Below, piece after piece: positions 25,795-35,626 of a DNA stretch of 48,191 bases. This stretch comes from Alphaproteobacteria bacterium (GTDB lineage: Bacteria > Pseudomonadota > Alphaproteobacteria > Rickettsiales > Rickettsiaceae): contig JABDAD010000001.1 in assembly GCA_013289335.1 (NCBI GenBank), forward strand, positions 1 through 48,191, in the 5' to 3' direction. A model generated the notes under the pieces. That model was not told the DNA's origin and did no database searches. It saw only the letters and a program-made list of their open reading frames with translations. Every line of letters begins with the position of its first letter. The stretch's first letter is position 1. The position numbers and the translations under genes were made by a program.

Positions 25795-25871
25795 TGGGGC
25801 GAACGATCGGTCTCGAACCGACGACCCTCAAAGCCACAATCTGATGCTCTACCAACTGAGCTACGCCCGCC
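25795..25871 (-). tRNA. tRNA-His (anticodon GTG)
   Basis: On the minus strand the acceptor GCGGGCG pairs with CGTTCGC (two G-U pairs). An additional G at -1 opposes discriminator C73, the hallmark of tRNA-His, and CCA is encoded. The D arm is GCTC/GAGC, the anticodon stem TCAGA/TTTGA with loop TTGTGGC gives GTG, and the T arm holds GTTCGAGAC. Confidence 0.95.
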
Positions 25872-25946
25872 ATGTGCGAAGAATCTAGACTAAAAAATCA
25901 AATTTTGCAAGAACTCTTATTTTTATGCATTCGAAAGTGGCGCAAC

Positions 25947-26600
25947 TCAGAATTTTTTTGAAAAACAACCATTGCTAATAAAATACTCTACTTCTTTTAT
26001 GACAACATCATTATATAAAAGAGAGAAATGTGTAGCAGGAATTATGATATTATCTTTCATTCCATCTAGTTTTGTGTTTTCTATACTTACTGTTCCATCG
26101 TCATCTCCTTTTATAAAAAATAATGAAGAAATTGGATTTACCGAAAGATTTCCGCTTATTACACCAGTTTCATAATCAACTCTATTTGGTAAATTTGTAA
26201 GAAACGAAGAATTTACTGCAACATCAAGAATTGCAGGTCCGAAGATAGTTTTAAACCAAGTATATTTTGAGAGACTATTAACAACTTCAGTTCCTTGGTT
26301 CGGGGTTGCAATAAGAACAACTCTACCTAAATTTTTTGGTTTATAATATTCCAAAATATATCTAGTAATTATCCCTCCCATTGAGTACCCAACAAAATGT
26401 ATTTTACTGCATGTTTCTATTTCTTTTGCAATCCTTGGAAGAACAAATTTTTCAGCAATTTCTGAAATATTATGACTTCTTGAAGGATATTCTATATTTA
26501 TTGCTCTATAACCGCACTTTTTCAGCTTATCTGCAATTTTTTCAAGAGATGAACTACTTTTGCCAAAACCATGTAGCAAAACAACATATTCGTGTAGCAT
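25947..26600 (-). CDS. Alpha/beta hydrolase (lipase-like)
   Basis: This cytoplasmic serine hydrolase has 217 residues. The oxyanion motif is VLLHGFGKSSSS near the N-terminus; the nucleophile elbow GYSMGG is near residue 73. The acid is probably the Asp in FIKGDDDGTVSIENT and the base the His in PATHFSLL. The sequence ATPNQGTEVVN after the elbow matches PGAP1/triacylglycerol-lipase-type hydrolases acting on acyl esters. No signal peptide is present. The substrate is unknown. It is divergent from xthA and stands downstream of nothing obvious, so it is probably transcribed alone. Confidence 0.85.
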   Translation of the reverse strand: MLHEYVVLLHGFGKSSSSLEKIADKLKKCGYRAINIEYPSRSHNISEIAEKFVLPRIAKEIETCSKIHFVGYSMGGIITRYILEYYKPKNLGRVVLIATPNQGTEVVNSLSKYTWFKTIFGPAILDVAVNSSFLTNLPNRVDYETGVISGNLSVNPISSLFFIKGDDDGTVSIENTKLDGMKDNIIIPATHFSLLYNDVVIKEVEYFISNGCFSKKF

Positions 26601-26701
26601 AAAAATCTGTTATAATTATCTTTAAAAATATCTGATTTTGTATATTTTGAGAAGATTAATATAGTTAATGTCTTTGATAATTTGAGTTTATAGTAAAAAT
26701 T

Positions 26702-27481
26702 ATGAGAATAATAAGTTGGAATATAAATTCAATAAGATTAAGGATTGACTTAATTGGTTTACTTCAAACAAAGTACAACCCTGATATAATTTTGTTACAA
26801 GAAACGAAAACAGAGAACATATTTTTTCCTGTCGAAGCTTGTACAAATTTTTCATTTACACATCAATATTTTGAGGGAGAAAAATCGTATAATGGAGTTG
26901 CTATATTAAGCAAAATCCCATTTAACGAAAAATTTAGTTTAGCGTTTTATAATGGCGATAAAAGACATGTTGCTGTTAAAATTAAAGATTTGGAAATACA
27001 TAATTTTTATATTCCATCAGGAGGTGATATACCAGACCCTGAGTTAAATCCGAAATTTAAACATAAACTTGCATATCTTGATGAAATGCATAAATGGTTT
27101 TTGGTAAACCGTATGCCTGATAGGCAAATTTTACTTGCAGGAGATCTAAATATCTCGCCATTAGAACATGACGTATGGTCCAGTAGAGCACTTCGTAATG
27201 AAGTAAGCCATACGGATATTGAAAGAAAAATTATGATGGACATGATAAAAGAATTTGAATGGCGTGATATAGCTAGAGAATTTATACCTCATAATAATAA
27301 ATTATATTCTTGGTGGAGTTATAGAAATAAAGATTGGAAAAAATCAAATAGAGGCAGAAGACTTGATCATATTTGGTTGAATAATCACGCATCTCATAAT
27401 GTATCACATTTTGAAATTATAAAAGAAGCGCGTGATTGGACAAGGCCCTCAGACCACGTGCCAGTTCTTATTGTGATTTAA
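26702..27481 (+). CDS. xthA: Exodeoxyribonuclease III / AP endonuclease
   Basis: This enzyme cuts DNA at abasic sites and removes 3' blocks in base excision repair. The 259-residue protein shows all family motifs: ISWNINSIRLR (catalytic Asn7), LLQETK (metal-binding Glu), GDLNISPLEHDVW (Asp and Asn of the active site), RRLDHIWLN and SDHVPVLIVI (catalytic Asp-His pair). YNGVAILSK and the FYIPSGGD stretch also fit. ATG at 26702 begins at the conserved first strand, so the start is secure. A palindromic element follows before atpH. Confidence 0.95.
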   Translation: MRIISWNINSIRLRIDLIGLLQTKYNPDIILLQETKTENIFFPVEACTNFSFTHQYFEGEKSYNGVAILSKIPFNEKFSLAFYNGDKRHVAVKIKDLEIHNFYIPSGGDIPDPELNPKFKHKLAYLDEMHKWFLVNRMPDRQILLAGDLNISPLEHDVWSSRALRNEVSHTDIERKIMMDMIKEFEWRDIAREFIPHNNKLYSWWSYRNKDWKKSNRGRRLDHIWLNNHASHNVSHFEIIKEARDWTRPSDHVPVLIVI

Positions 27482-27503
27482 TCTGAGACTTGGTATAATA
27501 CAT

Positions 27504-27606
27504 TATAGTCAATTCTTTGAACTGTCGGAGTCGTTACTCCTCGCTTACTTGTTATTATAGACTTCATTCGTCGTTTCTATTCCCATATCCAAATTAGATG
27601 ACTAGT
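27504..27606. repeat. Palindromic element between xthA and atpH
   Basis: The element begins TATAGTCAATTCTTTGAAC and ends CCAAATTAGATGACTAGTT, giving roughly 20-bp imperfect terminal inverted repeats (TAGTCA/TGACTA at the tips). The interior CGCTTACTTGTTATTATAG and the pyrimidine-rich half match the element at 14993-15101. It is non-coding, about 103 bp, and lies just upstream of the ATP synthase operon. Confidence 0.65.
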
Positions 27607-27734
27607 TAAATTACTGTTGGTATTATTATGAAATGTATATTCTATATTGATACATAACGAACACTATGTACATCAAAAATTATCTTTAAATTTTTACTAT
27701 TAGTTGAAGTAGAGCAAAATTTCTATATCATCTC

Positions 27735-28301
27735 ATGGATAAACCATTTCGATATCATTGTATGCAAACTCTTGCACGTAAATTTGCTAAGGTTATAGTG
27801 GCTAAAATAGATGATGAATTTATAGGCGACGCATATAATGCCATAATTTTTTTACGCGATTTGATTGTGCATAGCAAGAATTTAAGAATAATTTTGGAAT
27901 CACCTATAGTGCAAAAAAATAAAAAATTAGAATTGTTTGAATTGATATTGAAAAATAGTAATGTAAAGTTTCCCAAAATTGTGCAAAATTTGGTCAGGTT
28001 TCTAATAATAAATGATAATATGCGCTTACTGACTATGATTGCTGCAGAATATCATAAATTGATACTAAAGAAAAATAATATAACACAAGTTAATGCATTT
28101 TTTGCAAAAAAGCCTTCAAAAGCGCAAGTTAAAGAAGTAGAGATTATACTAAAAGATAAGTACCTTATAAATCCTGAAATAGAAGTTGATATTGATGAAA
28201 GTTTATTTGCTGGATTTATTTTAAAATTTAATGGGAAAATGGTTGATGCATCGATGAAAAACTATTTTGCCAATATAGCAAATATACATTTGGATAAATA
28301 A
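27735..28301 (+). CDS. atpH: ATP synthase F1 subunit delta
   Basis: Delta links the F1 head to the peripheral stalk. The 188-residue protein has the family layout: N-terminal helical bundle (ARKFAKVIVAKIDDEF), central NVKFPKIVQNLVRFLIINDNM and the C-terminal IDESLFAGFILKFNGKMVDASMKN (shown in parts), where LFAGFIL...G..VDASMK is the PROSITE-like signature. It is first in atpH-A-G-D-C, the alphaproteobacterial arrangement in which Fo genes are separate. The ATG follows TATCATCTC with no strong ribosome site, so the start is moderately sure. atpA begins 17 bp later. Confidence 0.93.
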   Translation: MDKPFRYHCMQTLARKFAKVIVAKIDDEFIGDAYNAIIFLRDLIVHSKNLRIILESPIVQKNKKLELFELILKNSNVKFPKIVQNLVRFLIINDNMRLLTMIAAEYHKLILKKNNITQVNAFFAKKPSKAQVKEVEIILKDKYLINPEIEVDIDESLFAGFILKFNGKMVDASMKNYFANIANIHLDK

Positions 28302-28318
28302 TTCACGGAGATTAGATA

Positions 28319-29857
28319 ATGAAGTTTAACATCAATGAAGTGACGGAGGTAATTGAGAAAGAAGTAAGTAAGCTTGATCTTACGTTAAAATTAGAAGAAG
28401 TTGGAGAGGTGATTACTATTGGTGACGGTGTCGCTAGGATATATGGTTTGGATAATGTCCAAGTTGGTGAAACTGTGGAATTTAGTTCAGGCGTTAAAGG
28501 ACTTGTTTTGAATTTGGAGGAAGATTCTGTCGGTATTGTTGTTATGGGCGATGATAGCTCAGTAAAACAGGGCGATACTGTAAAACGTACAGGGCACATT
28601 ATGCAAGTGGAAGTGGGCAAAGAATTGCTTGGAAGGGTTGTCAATGCTCTTGGAGAACCAATAGATGGGAAAGGTCCTATTAATTCCAACAAAAAGAGTA
28701 GAGTTGAAGTAAAAGCTCCTGGAATTATTGATAGAAAAAGTGTTCATGAACCAATGCAAACAGGTATTAAGGCAATTGACACGCTAATTCCTATAGGTCG
28801 TGGGCAAAGAGAACTTATTATTGGAGACAGACAAACTGGAAAAACAACCGTTGCTATTGATACAATTATTAATCAAAAACATGCTCACCTATCGGGGGCT
28901 GAAACTGATAAAATTTATTGTGTTTATGTTGCCGTAGGTCAAAAGAAATCCACTGTAGCTCGAATTGTAAAACAGTTAGAAGAAGCTGGAGCACTTGAAT
29001 ATACAATAATAGTTTCAGCAACAGTTTCTGATCCTGCGCCTTTACAATTTTTAGCTCCATATGTTGGATGTACTATTGGAGAATATTTTAGAGATAATGG
29101 AATGCATGGTTTAATAATTTATGATGATCTTTCAAAACATGCGGTAGCTTACAGGCAAATGTCTTTACTCTTAAGAAGGCCACCTGCGAGAGAAGCTTAC
29201 CCAGGTGATGTGTTCTATATACATTCAAGGTTGCTTGAAAGAGCAGCAAAAATGTCTGATAAAAAAGGAGCAGGGTCTCTTACTGCACTACCAATAATTG
29301 AAACTCAGGCGGGAGATGTTTCTGCTTATATTCCAACAAATGTTATTTCAATTACAGATGGTCAGATTTTTTTGGAGAGTGAGCTTTTTTACCAAGGAAT
29401 TAGGCCAGCAATTAATGTTGGGCTTTCTGTTAGTAGAGTTGGGTCAAATGCTCAGATTAAAGCTATGAAACAAGTGTCGGGAAATGTAAAACTTGAACTT
29501 GCACAATACAGAGAAATGCAAGCTTTTGCGCAATTTGGCTCAGATCTTGATGAAGCAACGCAAAAACTTTTAGCTCGCGGATCTAGACTTGTAGAGCTTT
29601 TAAAACAACCTCAAAATAAGCCATATGTTGTCACTGATCAGGTGATAAGTATATTTTCTGGTGTGAAAGGATTTGCTGATAAAATAGATGTCTCGAAAGT
29701 TAGTAAATTTGAGGAATCGTTGCTTAAAACAATTAAAGCTTCGCATAGTGCATTGTATAAGCAAATAGAAAAAGAGCAAAGGATCACTGAAAATGATGAA
29801 TCTGAGCTGAAAAAGGCTATAGAAGAACATGTAGATAAATTTAATGCAGTGAACTAA
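28319..29857 (+). CDS. atpA: ATP synthase F1 subunit alpha
   Basis: This non-catalytic nucleotide-binding subunit of the F1 head has 512 residues. The P-loop is GDRQTGKT (169-176). [50 protein letters not shown] sequence (here [22 protein letters not shown], in parts) and the conserved [14 protein letters not shown] complete the family pattern. The usual PPGREA reads PPAREA. CACGGAGATT upstream of the ATG is a good ribosome site. atpG starts 2 bp after its stop. Confidence 0.97.
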   Translation: MKFNINEVTEVIEKEVSKLDLTLKLEEVGEVITIGDGVARIYGLDNVQVGETVEFSSGVKGLVLNLEEDSVGIVVMGDDSSVKQGDTVKRTGHIMQVEVGKELLGRVVNALGEPIDGKGPINSNKKSRVEVKAPGIIDRKSVHEPMQTGIKAIDTLIPIGRGQRELIIGDRQTGKTTVAIDTIINQKHAHLSGAETDKIYCVYVAVGQKKSTVARIVKQLEEAGALEYTIIVSATVSDPAPLQFLAPYVGCTIGEYFRDNGMHGLIIYDDLSKHAVAYRQMSLLLRRPPAREAYPGDVFYIHSRLLERAAKMSDKKGAGSLTALPIIETQAGDVSAYIPTNVISITDGQIFLESELFYQGIRPAINVGLSVSRVGSNAQIKAMKQVSGNVKLELAQYREMQAFAQFGSDLDEATQKLLARGSRLVELLKQPQNKPYVVTDQVISIFSGVKGFADKIDVSKVSKFEESLLKTIKASHSALYKQIEKEQRITENDESELKKAIEEHVDKFNAVN

Positions 29858-29859
29858 TC

Positions 29860-30708
29860 ATGTCGACGATAAAAGCGCTACGTACTAGAATAAAAAGTGT
29901 AAAATCAACACAAAAAATTACAAAAGCGATGCGTATGGTCGCTGCTTCAAAGCTTCACAAAGCAAAGAATGCTGCAAATTTTGCTCAACAATATAGAGAT
30001 AGGATTTTTTTGTTATTAAGTATAGCACAGAAAAATATTGATTATTCAGAGCTGTCTTTATTTTATAGATCTATGTTGACGAAAAAGGAATTCTATAAGA
30101 GAACTATAGCTATAGTATATAGTTCTGATCGTGGTCTTTGTGGTGCATTTAACGGCACTATGTATAAAAAGCTAAAAAAAGACTTGTGTCAGTACGAGAA
30201 TCTCAAGATTATAACGATTGGCAAAAAGTTAGATAATGCTCTTAGTAAAATATATAATGTTATGGCCCATCTAGAAGCGTCATTGGATTCTGCAGTTATT
30301 TCATCAAAAGTCATTGATCTTATAGTTAAAGAAGTTGAATCTGATCATGATGTTAGGGTGGTTGTATATTTTACAAAATTTAAAAATGCCCTTGTTCAGA
30401 CTCCATCACTACAAACTATAATTCCAGTAGAAGAGCAAATACTTGACGAAGCTATCAATGTAAACTTAGAATTTGAAGGAAATAATATAGTGGAAAGAAT
30501 TTGTGATTTATATTTATCATCAAATTTTACAGCTAATTTATTTGAAAATAGGGCAAGTGAAGAAGCTTCGCGCATGACAGCAATGGATAATGCTACCAGA
30601 AACGCAGGAAAAATGATAGATCAATTGACGTTAAAAATGAACAGGACGAGGCAGTCGCAGATAACAAAAGAACTTATAGAAGTTATATCTGGTGCAGAAG
30701 CAGTATAA
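29860..30708 (+). CDS. atpG: ATP synthase F1 subunit gamma
   Basis: Gamma is the rotating central shaft of F1. The 282-residue protein begins with the conserved STIKALRTRIKSVKSTQKITKAMRMVAASKLHKA (in parts), continues with SDRGLCGAFNG, and ends with SEEASRMTAMDNATRNAGKMIDQLTLKMNRTRQSQITKELIEVISGAEAV (in parts), the C-terminal coiled coil that enters the alpha/beta ring. The start is ATG two bases after atpA. There are no anomalies in the key regions. Confidence 0.96.
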   Translation: MSTIKALRTRIKSVKSTQKITKAMRMVAASKLHKAKNAANFAQQYRDRIFLLLSIAQKNIDYSELSLFYRSMLTKKEFYKRTIAIVYSSDRGLCGAFNGTMYKKLKKDLCQYENLKIITIGKKLDNALSKIYNVMAHLEASLDSAVISSKVIDLIVKEVESDHDVRVVVYFTKFKNALVQTPSLQTIIPVEEQILDEAINVNLEFEGNNIVERICDLYLSSNFTANLFENRASEEASRMTAMDNATRNAGKMIDQLTLKMNRTRQSQITKELIEVISGAEAV

Positions 30709-30718
30709 ATCATCATAA

Positions 30719-32146
<1,428 letters not shown>

Positions 32147-32214
32147 AATCAATTTTCGATTGTAGAAGGATACAACTGAGTATCCCTAATTCATTACATA
32201 AGTAATTAGTTGAT

Positions 32215-32457
32215 ATGAAAACTATAACATGCATAATAAGCACTTCAAAATCAGAAGTTGTCAGTAAACCAGGTGATATGATAGTATTGCCTGGCGAAAG
32301 TGGAGAGTTAGGTGTATTGTACAATCATATACCTATGGTTGTAGAGTTAGTAGCTGGAAAGATTCGTGTATATAATGGTGGCCATGTTGATCAAGAGATA
32401 GAGATCGGCAAAGGAATAGCGTACATTAGAGCTGAAACTGTTGAAATTTTTCTATAA
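32215..32457 (+). CDS. atpC: ATP synthase F1 subunit epsilon, short form
   Basis: Epsilon sits at the base of the rotor. The 80-residue product covers only the N-terminal beta-sandwich: CIISTSKSEVVSKPGDMIVLPGESGELGVLYNHIPMVVEL (in parts) and the later GGHVDQEIEIGKGIAYIRAETVEIF. The C-terminal two-helix domain of typical 130-residue subunits, which can inhibit ATP hydrolysis, is absent; the stop follows directly after the last strand, and no helical remnant was noticed downstream. The protein is therefore probably functional for assembly but unable to impose helix-mediated inhibition. The position after atpD supports the assignment. Confidence 0.9.
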   Translation: MKTITCIISTSKSEVVSKPGDMIVLPGESGELGVLYNHIPMVVELVAGKIRVYNGGHVDQEIEIGKGIAYIRAETVEIFL

Positions 32458-32485
32458 CTACTAGTTGTTTGATTTAAAAGTTAGT

Positions 32486-32603
32486 TCTATAATCAATTAC
32501 TTTGAACATAGGACATTGTTACTCTTCTCAGTCATCCTGCATTTATGCGTGATCCATCTAAAAAATGGATCCATGCTTTTGCATGTATGACTGGATGAGT
32601 ATA
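32486..32603. repeat. Dispersed element between atpC and dsbA-like gene
   Basis: The copy runs from TCTATAATCAATTACTTTGA to GATGAGTATA and shares CTCAGTCATCCTGCATTTATG with the copy at 24371-24489. The inner part GATCCATCTAAAAAATGGATCC is itself a near-perfect palindrome (GATCCAT/ATGGATC), and CATGCTTTTGCATG forms another small stem. It is probably non-coding and may also end atp transcription. Confidence 0.7.
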
Positions 32604-32699
32604 AAATACTAGAAACTTTACTATAAATCCAGCCTCTAGTAGTTTTATCAATTTTACTAACATTAATTTTAATATATAATCCCAATCGAATAAATTGAT

Positions 32700-33365
32700 A
32701 TGAAAATAGTTATTATGTACACAAAATTTATCCAACTTATATTTATGATTATATTAGGCGCAGGTATAGTGCTAGCATCTAGTGAGATCGCCACACAACA
32801 AGCGCAAGGAGAGCCTACAAAAGATCACACTAACAACTTAATGTTTTACCCAGAAGATTTAATTCAAGGTAATAAAAATGCGAAAGTGGTTGTGATTGAA
32901 TATTTTTCTCTTACGTGTCCTCATTGCGCATATTTCCATAAAACAGTATATCTCGCTCTAAAAGCAAAATATATCGAAACAGGTAAAATCGCTTATATTC
33001 AACGTGAATTTATCGGGAACAAACAAGATTTTGATTCTGCTGTTCTTGCAAGATGTGGTGGGGATATGAAGCGTTTAAAATTTTATGATGTTTTGTTAAA
33101 TCAGCAAGATAGTTGGGCATTTAATCGTAATTTTGTAGAAATTCTTACAAATATAGGCCAACTTGGTGGTGTTTCTCCAGAACAGTATAAAACATGCCTT
33201 GAAGATAAAACTCTCGGAAATGTTTTAATGAGTAATACGAAATTAATTGCTAGAACACCTGGTTTTGCTGGCACGCCAGCTTTCGTGATTAATAATCAGT
33301 TATTTACAGGCAGCTTCTCTATTGAAGAAATTTCGGCACGTATTGATACGTTGCTAAGTAATTAG
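32700..33365 (+). CDS. Periplasmic DsbA-like thiol-disulfide oxidoreductase
   Basis: This protein introduces or reshuffles disulfides in exported proteins. The 221-residue precursor has a hydrophobic N-terminal signal (residues 8-26, ending VLASSE). A thioredoxin fold carries the redox motif Cys73-Pro-His-Cys76 in EYFSLTCPHCAYFH, the helical insert, and the cis-Pro loop GFAGTPAFVINNQLFTG. CPHC is the DsbA active-site dipeptide. The family matches the DsbA/BdbD-like (DSBA, thioredoxin_4) proteins usual in Rickettsiales. An alternative start at Met6 would shorten the signal slightly. It is flanked by repeat elements on both sides and so appears monocistronic. Confidence 0.88.
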   Translation: MKIVIMYTKFIQLIFMIILGAGIVLASSEIATQQAQGEPTKDHTNNLMFYPEDLIQGNKNAKVVVIEYFSLTCPHCAYFHKTVYLALKAKYIETGKIAYIQREFIGNKQDFDSAVLARCGGDMKRLKFYDVLLNQQDSWAFNRNFVEILTNIGQLGGVSPEQYKTCLEDKTLGNVLMSNTKLIARTPGFAGTPAFVINNQLFTGSFSIEEISARIDTLLSN

Positions 33366-33409
33366 CACTCATTCCATAATTAAATAGCCTATTAACGGAG
33401 AAATAAAAT

Positions 33410-33521
33410 GCTATTTTAGCATCCTTGCTAAATGGTCCATTTTCTTAAAGCTGGATTCCGTATGTAAATACGGGATGACTGAGAGGAGCACAACAATGTC
33501 TCATACTCAAGTTAATTTTAT
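33410..33521. repeat. Reversed copy of dispersed element
   Basis: Read on the minus strand, this stretch gives GACATTGTTGT, then CTCCTCTCAGTCATCCCG, then a GTCC/GGACC-like inner part. It therefore matches the copies at 24371 and 32486 in the opposite orientation. Inner stems include CCGTATTTACATACGG on the minus strand. Ends are approximate (TTAATTTTAT on the right). It lies between the dsbA-like gene and the promoter of the coiled-coil gene. Confidence 0.6.
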
Positions 33522-33560
33522 CTTATTTCTTAAGAATTTATACAAAATAATAAAAATATA

Positions 33561-33589
33561 TTGACATATACTAGTATTACTGATAAAAT
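33561..33589 (+). promoter_or_regulatory. Sigma-70-type promoter of the coiled-coil gene
   Basis: TTGACA (33561-33566) and TAAAAT (33584-33589) are separated by exactly 17 bases. The -35 is consensus and the -10 differs at one position (TATAAT). Transcription would start near 33596, leaving a leader of about 25 nt before the ATG at 33621. This is the best promoter match noticed by eye in the window. Confidence 0.75.
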
Positions 33590-33620
33590 TGCTATACTTT
33601 CTTAATAAATGGTGAGTTAT

Positions 33621-35465
33621 ATGAGTAAAGGAACATACGGTGAAATAATCACAGAACTTGGAACAGTGAGAAGCTTAGTTACAGGAGCAGAAAACTCATT
33701 TAAAATGGCTAAGTCAATGGTAGAGGAGGCAGAAAAAAAGATGTCTTTGCAAAAAGATATTGGTGAGATTGACAAAAAATACTTGGAAATAAGAGCTGCT
33801 CGAGATGAGGCTAAAGCTTTGTACGACACCTGTGCGGATGAAGTTGCCCGTTTAGAACAAGAAATTACAGTGCAGAAAGAAGTCAAACAGCGTCTCGTAG
33901 AGAGCCGAGACGGAGAATTAAAGAAGTTAAATGGGCTTACAAAAATGGATGCTCCTATTTTTGAGTCGGTACGGCAAAAAATAGCCACTATTAACAATAC
34001 GATTTCTGAAACAAGTGCAACAATTGAAAAATTAAAGCAACAAGAAGTTTCACTTACTCAGGACGAATTGGTACAACGGAAAAAGATTATAGATACGCAA
34101 GCAGAAATGGGAAAAGAATCGGCAGAGGTAACAAAAACTATAGCTGAAGTGCGTTATAAAGAAAATTTGATTGTCAGTATTAGTCAGGAGATAGAAAATC
34201 TTAATATCACATTGACTAGTGCTCGAACTGAAATAGAACCTAAAACTAAAGCTCTAGAAGAAGCGAAAGAAAAACTAGCTCAGGCTCAAGCATTAGTTGG
34301 CGTTACCACCTCTGAACGGGCTGCTTTAGGAGCTAGACTTGCCATGCAAGAAGAAGCGTTTAAATTATCCCAATTTGAAATAGCTACTATTGAAGCATCA
34401 CGAGATGCATCGAGTGAAAGAAGTGATAAGCTTAGTACGCATGAAGCAGAACTTGAAAAAGCAAGAAATATTGCTAAAACTAGGAGCGAGGCTTTAGAAA
34501 AGACACGCAAAGAAGTCGAATCTTGTAACACCAAATTTATACAAAATACTACTGCTGTCGAAGAGGCTCAAAGTGCTGTTACTAACGCTGAAAAAGAGCT
34601 GAGTGATGTTCTTTGTGTGTGCAATACAAATTCTACCTCACTTGAATGTAAGGAGGGAGATCTCAGTCGGTTTAATCAGGAAAAATTATCGCTTGAACAA
34701 AAGGTAATTAAGCTTGTTGAGGAGCAAAAAGTTGGTGAACGAGAAGTAACAGAGGCACAGACTATGCAGCTTAAGAAAATACAACAAGAAATAACAAATA
34801 CCAAAAAGACTATGAAAACTACGCAGGATTCGCTAGTTGATTTGGATAGAGAGTTGAAGGAGAATAAGCATATCTTTAACGATATGCTTAAGTACAAATC
34901 CATACAAGATGATATTTCACATATTATGGACGAGATAAAAAAACCGGTGGACATTATTAGAAATCTTGAAGATATATTAAGTAACAAAAAAGCTGAAGCA
35001 GATAGGGCAGGAGATATATACAACAAGATCATAAGTGATACAGAAGACGCAAAAATGCAGTATTGCAAAGCACATAGTGCAGACGACAGCGTAGTGAAAA
35101 AATTAGGAACTTTCAAGACTACCTGTATCGAGAAGCATGATTCTGCTAAAGCAGCCTGTGATGCGTTATTAGCTAAGCTTCGTGAGTCTGATATATCAGA
35201 CTCACAGAAGAAGCCAATGGAAAAACAAATCACTGATCTTATCAGCAAACTGTTTGGTGTACAAGCAAGATTTGAAGGTTTAGCTACTAGTATTACAATG
35301 TTGGAAGTTGCATCTGCGCCCAAAGTTGATGAATCTGCGGTATCTGCTACTGCCCATTCACATGAAGATGCGGAAAGTTCCACGCCACATGGTGGAGCCA
35401 CAGGATATGATAGTGCTGCTACACTTGGTGACTCCTCAGTTGTAGATGCACCAGATACTATGTAG
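33621..35465 (+). CDS. Long coiled-coil protein, putative effector or structural protein
   Basis: No family was recognised. The product has 614 residues from ATG 33621; an in-frame ATG at 33609 is possible, but GGTGAG lies five bases before 33621. Residues ~10-490 are rich in Glu, Lys, Ala and Gln with heptad-like patterns (EIDKKYLEIRAARDEAKAL, KTRSEALEKTRKEVESC), indicating extended coiled coil of the SMC/tropomyosin style without an ATPase head. The last ~55 residues are Ser/Ala/His/Asp-rich and disordered-looking (SHEDAESSTPHGGATGYDSA). There is no signal peptide or membrane helix. A strong promoter, an isolated position and a neighbouring accessory region suggest an abundant host-directed or cytoskeletal protein, but that is inference. 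Confidence 0.8.
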   Translation: MSKGTYGEIITELGTVRSLVTGAENSFKMAKSMVEEAEKKMSLQKDIGEIDKKYLEIRAARDEAKALYDTCADEVARLEQEITVQKEVKQRLVESRDGELKKLNGLTKMDAPIFESVRQKIATINNTISETSATIEKLKQQEVSLTQDELVQRKKIIDTQAEMGKESAEVTKTIAEVRYKENLIVSISQEIENLNITLTSARTEIEPKTKALEEAKEKLAQAQALVGVTTSERAALGARLAMQEEAFKLSQFEIATIEASRDASSERSDKLSTHEAELEKARNIAKTRSEALEKTRKEVESCNTKFIQNTTAVEEAQSAVTNAEKELSDVLCVCNTNSTSLECKEGDLSRFNQEKLSLEQKVIKLVEEQKVGEREVTEAQTMQLKKIQQEITNTKKTMKTTQDSLVDLDRELKENKHIFNDMLKYKSIQDDISHIMDEIKKPVDIIRNLEDILSNKKAEADRAGDIYNKIISDTEDAKMQYCKAHSADDSVVKKLGTFKTTCIEKHDSAKAACDALLAKLRESDISDSQKKPMEKQITDLISKLFGVQARFEGLATSITMLEVASAPKVDESAVSATAHSHEDAESSTPHGGATGYDSAATLGDSSVVDAPDTM

Positions 35466-35574
35466 TTTTTTAAGAACAGCATAAAGCAGTGTGTAATAAA
35501 CTATATCTTTGATTGTATCGTGTAAAGGTCAACTAATTATTAGGTACTAGGAGCATTGAAGCTAAGCTATTTTC

Positions 35575-35626
35575 GTCATCCCTGCGAAAGCAGGGATCTC
35601 TTTTTTTTAGAATAGATCCTGATGAC
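35575..35626. repeat. Palindromic element fused to the IS110 transposase end
   Basis: This 52-bp element has GTCATC at its left end and GATGAC at its right, with the inner hairpin ATCCCTGC-GAAA-GCAGGGAT and a T8 run. On the minus strand it is read through by the transposase frame, supplying the last residues (about VIRIYSKKKRSLLSQG) and the TGA. It shares its core palindrome with 24791-24814. Insertion of the element into the gene, or insertion of the IS beside it, would both give this layout. Confidence 0.65.

Noticed and set aside
34676..35482. Long open frame (268 codons) on the minus strand within the coiled-coil gene
   Set aside because: It is Ser/Cys/Ile-rich, antisense to strongly coil-forming codons, and has no recognisable domain; it is a shadow of the repetitive plus-strand gene.
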